Assembly (NCBI GenBank): GCA_040220455.1
Contig: JAVJUS010000075.1
Location: 75,909 to 139,908 of the forward strand
Source of the DNA: JAVJUS01 sp040220455
GTDB taxonomy: Bacteria > Pseudomonadota > Alphaproteobacteria > DSM-16000 > Inquilinaceae
Length of the DNA: 64,000 nt
Direction of reading: 5' to 3'
Shown here: in pieces, positions 57,102 through 64,000 of the stretch
Position numbering within the stretch: position 1 is the first letter of the stretch
Layout of the letters: every line of letters starts with the position of its first letter
The notes under the pieces: generated by a model
What the model was told of the DNA's origin: nothing
The model's input: the letters and a program-made list of their open reading frames with translations, nothing else
The model's database searches: none
Program-made: the position numbers and the translations under genes

Positions 57102-59651
57102 ATGACGAAATGCGGCAGCAGCCCGGGTCGATGGCGCATGGCGCCGATCGGCGCGGCGGTCGGGCTCGCCGGGGCCCTGGTCGTCGGGGGCGCAGCCCGG
57201 GCCGATTGGCCGACCCATCGCTTCGAGGCGCAGACCGCGGGGCTGTTCGCCAATCTCTGCTCCGACGTCACGGAGCCGGCGCCGAAATTCGGGGCAATGG
57301 CGGCGAAGGAGGCGCGCGTCGCGGCCGCCTTTCACGATTCCGCCGGCTTCGCCGTCCCGCGGCTGAACGCCTGCGGCCTGTTGGCGCCGATCCTCGGCGA
57401 CGTGGGCGAGCCGGAGCGCCACGGCGGCACGATCCCCGGCAAGTTCCAGACCGAGCCGGCGCGGCCGCCGCACGAGTACTACGAGCTCTGGCTGGTCAAC
57501 ACCTTGCATGGCCAGGTGGCACGTTATGTCCAGAACCGGTGCCGCGACGGCCGCCCGGCGGAGAGCGACGTTTCCGAGCGGGGCTATCTGCAGGTCAGCC
57601 TCGCCCAGCTCGGCTCGGCGCCGCCGATCGAGGTTCATCGCGGCGTCGCGCACGAGCTCGACCACGCGGTGCAGTTCAATTCGCCCGTCACCGCCGACTG
57701 CTCGGCGTCGCCCTGGCTGACCGAGGCTCTGGCCGATGGCGCGGCCTTCCTGTCGACGCATGAACGGGTCGGCGGGGCCAAGCGCATGGGCCCGCTGATC
57801 GGTGCGAATGTCCGCTCCTACGGCGAGGCGCTGCGCCCGACGCCGGCCGAGGCCGGCGGACCGGCGGCGCTGGAGCGGCTCGGCTACCCGACGGGCGCGC
57901 TCTTCTACTGGGCCGGGCTGCGCTATGGCGGGGCGGACTACCTGGCGTCGCTCTACGACCGGCCGCTGAGCGCCGCCGCGGTGGCGGCCGACCCGAGCGG
58001 GACCGCGGGCGCGGAGGTGAAATGGCTCGACGCCGGCCTTACCGAGGCGCCGCAGGTGCGCACCGGTCTCGACTTCGTCTTCCCGCAATTCGTCGGCGAC
58101 TACGGGTCCTGGCGGGAGCGGTTCTTCACCGCGCCCGACGTGCCCTCGCAGGAGGCCTGGCTGGCCGAGGTGTTCGGCGGGCCGTGCGAGGTGATCCCGC
58201 TGGAGCCGCCGGGCCGCGGCAGCGTCGGGCCCTACGGCTCGGCCACGCTGGATCTGGACCGGATCGCCGCGCGCTGCGTCGAGGTGCGGGTCGATGTGGG
58301 CTTTCCCGACGCCGTGCGCCTCGACACCTTCGCCTACGTGGAGGGGCCCCGCCAGCACGAGCGGCTCGATTCGATCCATCTCTCGGTCGTGACCCGCCAG
58401 GGCGCGGGCGGCGATGTCGAGACCTGCGAGGAGTACTCGGACGCCGTGACCGCGCGGGTCTGGCCGATCTGCGTGGTCAAGCCGTTCCTGCGGGAGCGGG
58501 GCGACCACCCGGTCTTCGCCGACGCCGACAAGCTGACCCGGCCCTACGCCGAGACCGTGGAGAGGGTCGGCGCGGAGGCGCGCGGCGCGGCGGCCGAGGG
58601 TACGACCCATGTCCGGCTCTGGGACACCGAGGACTACGTCTTCGACGAGCCGGGGATGTCGGTCGTCTTCGCCCTGTCCAACGTGGCGCCGGATCCCGGG
58701 CGCACGCAGGCGGAGACGGTGACCTTCGTGGCCGGTGTCCGCACGGTGAAGATCGCCGGGGAGACGGGACGCCTTGGCGTGCCCGGCCCGCCGCGCGGCC
58801 CGTCGGCGATCGACGCCGGTCTGGGCGCCGTCGGCACCGAACTCGCGGCCAAGGCCATGAGCGGGGCGGAGCTGGGCGCGGCCGACATCGCCGCGGCCGT
58901 CGCGGCGCACGAGCCCGCTTACGCGACCTATGGCATGAAGGACCGGGTGAACCTGGACGGCCCCGACGTCGTCGCGTTCGCGGTGCCCGTGGTCGACGGG
59001 GCCGGGGAACACACCGACGCGGGCTACCAGGTCGCGCTCTCGGAATTGCCGCCGCTCGGCGCCACCGGATCGGCGACGGCGACCGTCTTCTATTACGACG
59101 GCACGATCGTCGGCGGCGGCGGGCCGTGCGGCGGGGATCGCGGGGCGGTGCCGGCCGAGATCCTGGAGTCCGGCCTGGACGGGGTGACCTTCCGTCTCTC
59201 GACCCCGATCTCCGGCGTCGACCTCGCCGCGCCCGGGGAGGGGTGCCGTCGGCTGCGGACAATCGATCTGGAGATGACGGTGCCGTTCGGCTGGCCCTTC
59301 GATTCGGCCAAGGCGCCCCGTGACGTCGTGACCCCCGGCATTCACGCCTATGTCGAGCGCCGTCTCGCCTGGCTGCGGGCGCGGGGCATCCCGGCGCCGC
59401 CGGTGCCGGGCTTCCCGGGGCGCGAGCCCGAGCTGCCCCGCCCCGTGGAGGAGGCGACGGCAGGGGGCGACGGGGGCGGCGGAGGCGGGTCCGCCAACGC
59501 CACGGCGGGCTGCGACTGCTCATGCGCCGGGATCGAGGCGCTGATGGCAGACATGGAGGGGGACGAGGCGCCGACCCTGGACATGCTGGGCAAGGCCCGC
59601 TGTCTGCAGCAATGCATGCCGCAGGTCATGGCCTGCGGTATGGAGGACTGA
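57102..59651 (+). CDS. Large exported protein with thermolysin-type zinc-peptidase motif and Cys-rich C-terminus
   Basis: An 849-residue exported protein of no family I can name. The signal peptide is about residues 13-34 (hydrophobic GAAVGLAGALVVGG, cleavage near AARA-DW). At 184-188 is HELDH, a zinc-binding H-E-x-x-H. Twenty residues after its second His comes Glu208 in TEALAD, with Asp212 four further on. This is the same spacing and E-x3-D pattern as thermolysin (His142, His146, Glu166, Asp170), so a gluzincin site is likely. The middle (about 390-750) looks beta-rich. A Pro-rich and poly-Gly linker leads to a C-terminal module with six cysteines (C-x-C-x-C, then C-x3-C-x6-C). GGGAGGG precedes the ATG. 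It probably acts in the periplasm or outside the cell. Confidence 0.75.
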   Translation: MTKCGSSPGRWRMAPIGAAVGLAGALVVGGAARADWPTHRFEAQTAGLFANLCSDVTEPAPKFGAMAAKEARVAAAFHDSAGFAVPRLNACGLLAPILGDVGEPERHGGTIPGKFQTEPARPPHEYYELWLVNTLHGQVARYVQNRCRDGRPAESDVSERGYLQVSLAQLGSAPPIEVHRGVAHELDHAVQFNSPVTADCSASPWLTEALADGAAFLSTHERVGGAKRMGPLIGANVRSYGEALRPTPAEAGGPAALERLGYPTGALFYWAGLRYGGADYLASLYDRPLSAAAVAADPSGTAGAEVKWLDAGLTEAPQVRTGLDFVFPQFVGDYGSWRERFFTAPDVPSQEAWLAEVFGGPCEVIPLEPPGRGSVGPYGSATLDLDRIAARCVEVRVDVGFPDAVRLDTFAYVEGPRQHERLDSIHLSVVTRQGAGGDVETCEEYSDAVTARVWPICVVKPFLRERGDHPVFADADKLTRPYAETVERVGAEARGAAAEGTTHVRLWDTEDYVFDEPGMSVVFALSNVAPDPGRTQAETVTFVAGVRTVKIAGETGRLGVPGPPRGPSAIDAGLGAVGTELAAKAMSGAELGAADIAAAVAAHEPAYATYGMKDRVNLDGPDVVAFAVPVVDGAGEHTDAGYQVALSELPPLGATGSATATVFYYDGTIVGGGGPCGGDRGAVPAEILESGLDGVTFRLSTPISGVDLAAPGEGCRRLRTIDLEMTVPFGWPFDSAKAPRDVVTPGIHAYVERRLAWLRARGIPAPPVPGFPGREPELPRPVEEATAGGDGGGGGGSANATAGCDCSCAGIEALMADMEGDEAPTLDMLGKARCLQQCMPQVMACGMED

Positions 59652-59699
59652 ACGCCCGGCGCCCGCCCTGGAGGGATCGGGCCGGGTGGCGTCCGGGGC

Positions 59700-61310
59700 T
59701 CAGCCCTCGATCGCCTGCAGCCGATCGGCGGCGGATGATGGACCGGGGGCGCCACCGCCGGTCACCCCCGGCCCGTACACCACCGCCCGATTGCGCCCGG
59801 CGCGCTTGGCGGCGTAGAGCGCGTCGTCGGCCAGCCGCATCGCTTCGTTCGGCTTTTCCTCTGCCGGGTCGGCGATCCGGATGCCGATGCTGACGGTGAC
59901 CTGCAGCGTGTGTTCCCGGTAGTCGATGGCGAGCTTCTCGATCGACCGGCGCAGGCGCTCGGCGAAGAGCGGGACCGCTTCCGGCCGCGTCTCCGGCAGG
60001 ACCAGCGCGAATTCCTCGCCGCCCGTCCGGGCCAGGACGTCGCTCTGGCGCATCAGGCTGCGCAGCCGCTCCGCCACCCGGCGCAGCACCGTGTCGCCGG
60101 CGTCGTGGCCGTAGGTGTCGTTGACGACCTTGAAGTGATCGAGATCGAGGACGAGCACGGCGATCTCGGTCCCGGGCCCGGCGGGCGCCCGCCAGGCCGC
60201 GGCGGCGCGGTCGGCGAAACCCCGGCGGTTGAGCAGGCCGGTCAACGGATCGGTCTCGGCGTTGCGGGTCGCGCGGTCGACGGCGCGGTCCTGGCGGCGC
60301 ACGAGCGCGCGCAGCAGGACAGTCACCCCCACCGCCAGGGCCGAGATGACCAGCCCGGCGAGCCCCACGGCCAGGGCGCGGCCCCGCCAGGGGGCGAGCA
60401 CCCGGCGCAGGTCGCGTGCCGCGACCACGGATGCCCGGATCGATTCCGTCGGCTCGGCGGCGACCAGCCAGCGCGATCGCTCCTCCCAGAGATAGCCCTC
60501 GGCGATCGTGGCGCCGCCGCGCGGACCGGTGGCCGCGCCCTGGGCGGCGCGAATCAGCAGCGGCTCGCGGTAGTCCGAAGGCAGCGCCTGGGCGCCGCCC
60601 CGACCCTGGGAGGCGAGGATCATGCCGGAGGGCGTGACCACCGACAGGGCGTCGTGCGGCGTCTCATCGACCTGGCCCAGCAGGGCCTCGACCCGGGCGG
60701 TGTCGAGGCTCATGGCGAAGACGCCGAGGAACTCGCCGTCGCGGTCGCGCAGGGGCCAGGAGATGAGGAACAGCCGGTAGGCCGAGCGCAGGCGCGACAG
60801 GATCGGCTCGGAGACGAACCGGTCCGGACTGTCCGGCCGTGTGTGGACCTCGAAATAGTCCCGGCCGGCGAGATCGCGCCCCTCGAGCTCGGGGATCGTC
60901 GTCGCGATGACGTCTCCTTCGGCATCGGTCAGGGAATAGGCGCGCACCAGCGGCCGGGTCGCCAACTCCGCCTCGAGCCATTCGCGGTTGCCGTCGACGA
61001 AGGCCTCGAGCGTGTCGTCGTAGAGTCGCAGGGCGATCTGCAGGCCGGACGCGACGGCGTCGGCGTCGCGCACGATCTGGTCGACCAGCGTGGTCGAGAG
61101 ACGCGCGCTGCGGATCAACTCGGCGCTGGCGGCATCGATCGTCGCGCGACGGTCGCTCAGGATGAAGGCGACCGTGACGGCCAGCGCGGCGAGGACGGTG
61201 ACGGCGCCCGTCAGGCCGAGGAGTCGGCGGGCAGAGCGGGGGCCGGGGCGCGGCCGGGCGGAGCGGGGCCGCGATCGTCGCGGTCTCGAAAGCGCGAAGG
61301 GGTGAGTCAC
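59700..61310 (-). CDS. Membrane diguanylate cyclase with Cache sensor domain
   Basis: A 536-residue signalling protein. It has an Arg/Pro-rich N-terminus, a transmembrane helix (about 32-51), a double-Cache-like periplasmic domain (about 60-325, with YSLTDAEGDVIATT, GRDLAGRDYFEVH and FLISWPLRDRDGEFLGVFAM), a second helix (about 335-357) and a GGDEF domain. The active site is GGEEF, preceded at the correct five-residue distance by the product-inhibition site RQSD. An active, feedback-inhibited c-di-GMP synthase is expected, switched by a small ligand outside the membrane. It starts at GTG 61310 with a weak ribosome binding site. Confidence 0.92.
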   Translation of the reverse strand: MTHPFALSRPRRSRPRSARPRPGPRSARRLLGLTGAVTVLAALAVTVAFILSDRRATIDAASAELIRSARLSTTLVDQIVRDADAVASGLQIALRLYDDTLEAFVDGNREWLEAELATRPLVRAYSLTDAEGDVIATTIPELEGRDLAGRDYFEVHTRPDSPDRFVSEPILSRLRSAYRLFLISWPLRDRDGEFLGVFAMSLDTARVEALLGQVDETPHDALSVVTPSGMILASQGRGGAQALPSDYREPLLIRAAQGAATGPRGGATIAEGYLWEERSRWLVAAEPTESIRASVVAARDLRRVLAPWRGRALAVGLAGLVISALAVGVTVLLRALVRRQDRAVDRATRNAETDPLTGLLNRRGFADRAAAAWRAPAGPGTEIAVLVLDLDHFKVVNDTYGHDAGDTVLRRVAERLRSLMRQSDVLARTGGEEFALVLPETRPEAVPLFAERLRRSIEKLAIDYREHTLQVTVSIGIRIADPAEEKPNEAMRLADDALYAAKRAGRNRAVVYGPGVTGGGAPGPSSAADRLQAIEG

Positions 61311-61562
61311 GTCGCGGGGCGGGGGTCTCGAAAAGGGCGTGGCCGGGCGCGGAATGTCGTTGTTGCCACGCTGTCACCGGCCGAATTAACCATTCATTAC
61401 TCGATAGAGGCCGATCGATTCCGAAAGGACGATATCGCGCGATGCTCTCGTATTCGACGGGCGCGGGTGGTTCTCGCCATCCGCCCGTGTGGTCTATCGT
61501 CCGGGACCGAGCCGGCGCGCGCCACGCCGCCTCGGTCGTCAGACCAGGGGGAGGCGACCGGC

Positions 61563-62474
61563 ATGGTCGATGCAGCGACGGCGGCGCGCGGCGCCGCGAT
61601 CGATTGGGACATCACGGCGGCGGCGCTCGCCCGCGACGGCTTCTGCGTCGTGCCGGGCGTGCTCGACACGGCGATGCTGGACCGGGCCCGGCGCCTGAGC
61701 CGCGGTCGGCTCGACGCCGCGGATGGGGCGCACCGTTCGGCCCAGCGCTCCACGGGGAGCATGATTCATATGGCGGAGGAGCCTGGCTTCGCCGAGCTGA
61801 TCGCCTGGCACCCGGCGCTCGACGCGTTCGAGCGCCTGGGCCTCGGCGGCGCGCGGTACAGCTCGGGATATGTCATCAGCAAGCCGCCGGGCGGCCCGCC
61901 GCTGTTCTGGCACCAGGACTGGTGGGGCTGGGACCATCCGGCGAGCTATGACGACCGGATGCTCCAGGTCTTCGCCATGTACTACCTGACCGACACGACG
62001 CGGGAGAACGGCTGCCTGCGGGCGATCCCGGGCTCGCATCGGCGCCGGCACCCGATGCACGACCGGCTCGCCCGCGCCCATGGGGAGGACATGGCGAAGA
62101 TGACCGATCCCGACGATCCGGCCTTCGGCGCACTGGAGGGCGAGGTCGACGTGCCGGTCGCCGCGGGTGATCTGGTGATCGGCGACGCGCGGCTGCTGCA
62201 CGGCGCCCACGCCAACCGCTCCGGCGCCGAACGCACGCTGCTGACCCTGTGGTATCACCCGGGCTTCGCCGACCAGCCCGCCGCGATCAAGGCCCGCGTC
62301 GCGCGGATCATGCACCGTGAGGAGGCGATCGACACCGACCCGGACGCCCCGGCGCGCTTCCCCGACGTCTGGCCCGACACGGCACGCGCGACCGTGGCGC
62401 CGGTGCTGGCCACCCATGATGGTCCAGAGGCGCCGCATCCCTGGAACCGGATCCCCGACGCCCGCCTGGCCTGA
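61563..62474 (+). CDS. Phytanoyl-CoA dioxygenase (PhyH) family protein
   Basis: A 303-residue 2-oxoglutarate/Fe(II) dioxygenase. The metal-binding H-x-D is His117/Asp119 in FWHQDWWGWDH, the distal ligand is His213 in LLHGAHANRS, and Arg224 eleven residues later would bind 2-oxoglutarate. TRENGCLRAIPGSHRRRHP is a typical family segment. The active-site set looks intact. The substrate is unknown; such enzymes hydroxylate CoA thioesters, ectoine and many secondary metabolites. It is divergent from the diguanylate cyclase gene. Confidence 0.88.
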   Translation: MVDAATAARGAAIDWDITAAALARDGFCVVPGVLDTAMLDRARRLSRGRLDAADGAHRSAQRSTGSMIHMAEEPGFAELIAWHPALDAFERLGLGGARYSSGYVISKPPGGPPLFWHQDWWGWDHPASYDDRMLQVFAMYYLTDTTRENGCLRAIPGSHRRRHPMHDRLARAHGEDMAKMTDPDDPAFGALEGEVDVPVAAGDLVIGDARLLHGAHANRSGAERTLLTLWYHPGFADQPAAIKARVARIMHREEAIDTDPDAPARFPDVWPDTARATVAPVLATHDGPEAPHPWNRIPDARLA

Positions 62475-62505
62475 AGGGGGAGCGACGCGCCGCCGTCAGT
62501 ACGTC

Positions 62506-62651
62506 AAGGCTTCGTTAACGACGAAGTCTTGGTGAGTTTTCCATGTTTGCCTCACAAGCCTCGGCCGGATAGGTTGACGACTGTCCGACCTTCGGGTCGG
62601 TAAAGACGCGTCAGATCGCGCCCGCCCGACGTCCTGTCGGAGGTCGGGCGG
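62506..62651 (+). ncRNA. Highly structured intergenic segment; candidate small RNA or attenuator
   Basis: Four hairpins lie in 146 bases. A 9-bp stem has a 7-base loop (arms 62506-62514 and 62522-62530, one G-T pair). GTGAG / CTCAC are at 62532-62536 and 62551-62555. A 6-bp stem closes on a TTCG tetraloop (CCGACC-TTCG-GGTCGG, 62585-62600). A 9-bp stem CCGCCCGAC / GTCGGGCGG (62622-62630 and 62643-62651) has a 12-base loop. A TTGACG at 62574-62579 could be a -35 box. It lies between the PhyH gene and a small membrane protein gene. No known RNA family is recognised, and the type is an inference. Confidence 0.35.
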
Positions 62652-62706
62652 ATCTTCGCGGCGCGATCCCGTCCGATGACGACGCACGCGAGGCCGAGGG
62701 GGCGGC

Positions 62707-62907
62707 GTGAACGGATTCCGGGCCTACGACGCCGCGGCGCTGCCGATGCTCGCTGCGGCGCACGTGTTCCTTTATGCCGGCCTGGAGGGCGCCGCCATGG
62801 CGACGGCCCTGCTCGGCGCGGCGGTCTTCTTCACCGGCATGGCTGTCGACGCGGCCCTCGACCGCCGCCACGGGCTGGTGCAGGCGGTGCGGTCGCTGTT
62901 TCCGTGA
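62707..62907 (+). CDS. Small two-helix membrane protein
   Basis: A 66-residue protein starting at GTG with AGGGGG upstream. It has two hydrophobic segments (AALPMLAAAHVFLYAGL and AMATALLGAAVFFTGMAVDAA) joined by a tight turn, and a basic C-terminal tail with RRHGLVQAVRSLF. No family is recognised. It follows the structured segment at 62506-62651 on the same strand. Confidence 0.55.
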   Translation: MNGFRAYDAAALPMLAAAHVFLYAGLEGAAMATALLGAAVFFTGMAVDAALDRRHGLVQAVRSLFP

Positions 62908-62955
62908 GGCCGGGGCGCGGGCGCGGGTCGGGCGGGTGTCGGACCGGTGGGCGGC

Positions 62956-63234
62956 CTATTCCGCGGCGCCCTGGACGGCCCCGACGGAGAGCACATCGCC
63001 CGTCTGGGGGTCGAGACGCACGACGACCGGTGTCCCCTCGGCGGAGGTGGCGTAGAGATGCGTCGGGCTCCGGCCGATCATTCTCGGGTGGTCGAAACCC
63101 TGGTCGGTGAGCCTCGCCTTCACGACGGCGAAAGACAGGTCGATCTCCTGTCCGGTGGTGACGCTGGCTTCGTCCGCGACGGCGGAGGACGCGACGAGCA
63201 AGGCCGTGGCCGCAACGAGTGTCGATGCGCGCAT
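62956..63234 (-). CDS. Small periplasmic PepSY-like protein
   Basis: A 92-residue exported protein. It has a signal peptide (STLVAATALLVASSAVA, cleavage before DEAS), then one PepSY-like unit: a helix VVKARLTDQGFDHP followed by strands YATSAEGTPVVVRLDPQTG. PepSY domains inhibit peptidases or bind envelope proteins. GGAAAGGA before the ATG supports the start. It is a single gene with its own promoter in the AT-rich region upstream. Confidence 0.75.
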   Translation of the reverse strand: MRASTLVAATALLVASSAVADEASVTTGQEIDLSFAVVKARLTDQGFDHPRMIGRSPTHLYATSAEGTPVVVRLDPQTGDVLSVGAVQGAAE

Positions 63235-63607
63235 GACAGATCCTTTCCGACGGTTGTCGCCCGATCGGGGGATGTCCGGGGCAGCTGGGACGAGGGCTCC
63301 GATTATACGCGAATTCGATAGATCAATTCATATAATTGCGTTGAACAAGAAAAAACTTTTATGATATTTCATTCAAGTGTCTGAACCGCCTCGCGCGGCG
63401 ACCGTCGTCGATGGCTCCCGCCCTGCGTTCGGGCAAAGCCCGAGGGTCGCGGCCACCGTCAGTGCCGGTGGCAACCGGTCCGTGCGGTTTCGTTTCGGGG
63501 ACGGGGGCGGGCACCGCGTAGAGGCCGCAGATTTTCGGCATCGGACGCGCCGCAGTTCTCTCGATCTGTGGAACAGTACCTTGGCCCGCGCCAAGCGCTT
63601 GATTTAA
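63235..63607 (-). promoter_or_regulatory. 373-base AT-rich gap with promoter for the PepSY-like gene
   Basis: On the minus strand a perfect TATAAT lies at 63302-63307 with a weak ATGAAT 18 bases upstream of it, giving a leader of about 60 bases for the gene at 63234. The stretch 63295-63380 is strikingly AT-rich compared with its surroundings. The remainder up to tRNA-Thr has only shadow ORFs, and I see nothing further in it. Confidence 0.5.
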
Positions 63608-63682
<75 letters not shown>

Positions 63683-63705
63683 GGCGCCGGTCGGAAAGCG
63701 GCGCG

Positions 63706-63734
63706 AACCTGCCACAGGGGCCGGGGGCTCGCAA
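63706..63734 (-). promoter_or_regulatory. Possible promoter of tRNA-Thr
   Basis: On the minus strand TTGCGA (63729-63734) is followed by 17 bases and a poor -10, CAGGTT (63706-63711). The -35 and its flanks (CTTGCGAG) equal those of the tRNA-Pro promoter at 27523-27528, which is the main reason to list it. Confidence 0.35.
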
Positions 63735-63821
63735 GCGTTTTGCGGGCGCTTCGGCCGGACCCGGCGCCGGGGTCGGGCGGGCATTGCCGCAAGGCCCTGT
63801 TTCGGGCATGAAATCGCCACC

Positions 63822-64000
63822 ATGACCGACGACAAGACCTCCGACGACACTCGGCCGAGCCACGGCGGCGCGCCGGGCAAGTCTCGGCCGGGCGACGCCG
63901 GGCGCGCCGGCGAGCGCAAGGCGCGCGAGGCCGCGGCCCTGCGCGCCAATCTCGCCAAGCGCAAGGCCCAGCAGCGCGCGCGGCGGGACGGCGGCGCGGG
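63822..64000 (+). CDS. Small basic alphaproteobacterial protein, cut by the window edge
   Basis: The first 59 codons of a hydrophilic protein starting at ATG 63822. The N-terminal half is Asp, Ser, Gly and Arg-rich and disordered-looking. It is followed by a helical, strongly basic motif EAAALRANLAKRKAQQRARR. I recognise this last motif from small uncharacterised proteins of alphaproteobacteria that, as far as I recall, often sit beside murA; the neighbour lies outside the window. It probably ends soon after the edge. Confidence 0.6.
   Translation, partial: MTDDKTSDDTRPSHGGAPGKSRPGDAGRAGERKAREAAALRANLAKRKAQQRARRDGGA

Noticed and set aside
57018..59345. A 775-residue minus-strand ORF over the metallopeptidase-like gene
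   Set aside because: No signal, domain or ribosome binding site; the plus-strand frame has a signal peptide, HELDH motif and GGGAGGG.
63377..63607. 76-residue plus-strand ORF upstream of tRNA-Thr
   Set aside because: No ribosome binding site and a composition like other shadow ORFs; it ends within the tRNA-proximal sequence.

Overview
The window is very GC-rich (about 70% by eye), densely coded, and reads as the chromosome of an alphaproteobacterium, most plausibly a relative of the Rhodospirillales. Pointers are the DUF1194 and ExoD-type proteins, the DUF2007 / TrmN6-type methyltransferase / S49 peptidase / glyQS / ppdK neighbourhood, and many GTGA or ATGA gene overlaps. I see no rRNA, CRISPR array, integrase or insertion sequence. 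Both tRNA genes (Pro-CGG and Thr-GGU) encode their CCA ends. The genus cannot be fixed from the sequence alone.

Layout. 1-1129: end of a sensor protein receiver domain and an OmpR-type regulator. 1243-3228: a UPF0149/SEC-C protein, a small exported protein and a 2-oxoglutarate oxygenase-like protein. 3498-9216: a complete peptide/opine ABC importer (dppABCDF type). 9420-25314: a co-directional catabolic block made of a molybdenum hydroxylase (FAD subunit plus a fused 2Fe-2S/molybdopterin subunit), a 6-hydroxynicotinate-reductase-like iron-sulfur protein, a UPF0280 protein, a DUF1185 protein, a branched-chain-type ABC importer with a fused LivH-LivM permease, and an ATP-dependent hydantoinase/oxoprolinase pair. 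25405-27278: small envelope proteins. 27403-42968: housekeeping genes (tRNA-Pro, polyprenyl synthase, methyltransferase, S49 peptidase, glyQ, glyS, ppdK, AI-2E-type permease, hydrolase, DUF1194 protein, YgfZ-type protein, AcuI-type reductase). 43085-46250: a histidine kinase and an EAL-CBS-GGDDF protein. 46519-54461: a sugar or sugar-acid operon (ABC importer, SMP-30 lactonase, altronate/galactarate dehydratase family enzyme, GntR regulator). 54473-64000: MaoC and MarR proteins, ExoD, a hypothetical membrane-anchored protein, an 849-residue exported protein with a thermolysin-type zinc site, a Cache-type diguanylate cyclase, a PhyH-type dioxygenase, small envelope proteins and tRNA-Thr.

How the genes work together. 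The most interesting unit is the 9420-25314 block. Read by family, it could import a nitrogen heterocycle, hydroxylate the ring, reduce the resulting lactam ring, and open the cyclic amide with ATP. This resembles in outline the reductive nicotinate route of Eubacterium barkeri, but with an oxoprolinase-type enzyme for ring opening. The substrate is unknown. The second coherent unit is the 46519-54461 operon, in which uptake, lactone hydrolysis, dehydration and a FadR-type regulator are encoded together. A perfect TATAAT upstream of it overlaps a partial palindrome that could be the operator.

Limits: every call is from reading the sequence and translated frames. No database search, structure prediction or folding program was run.
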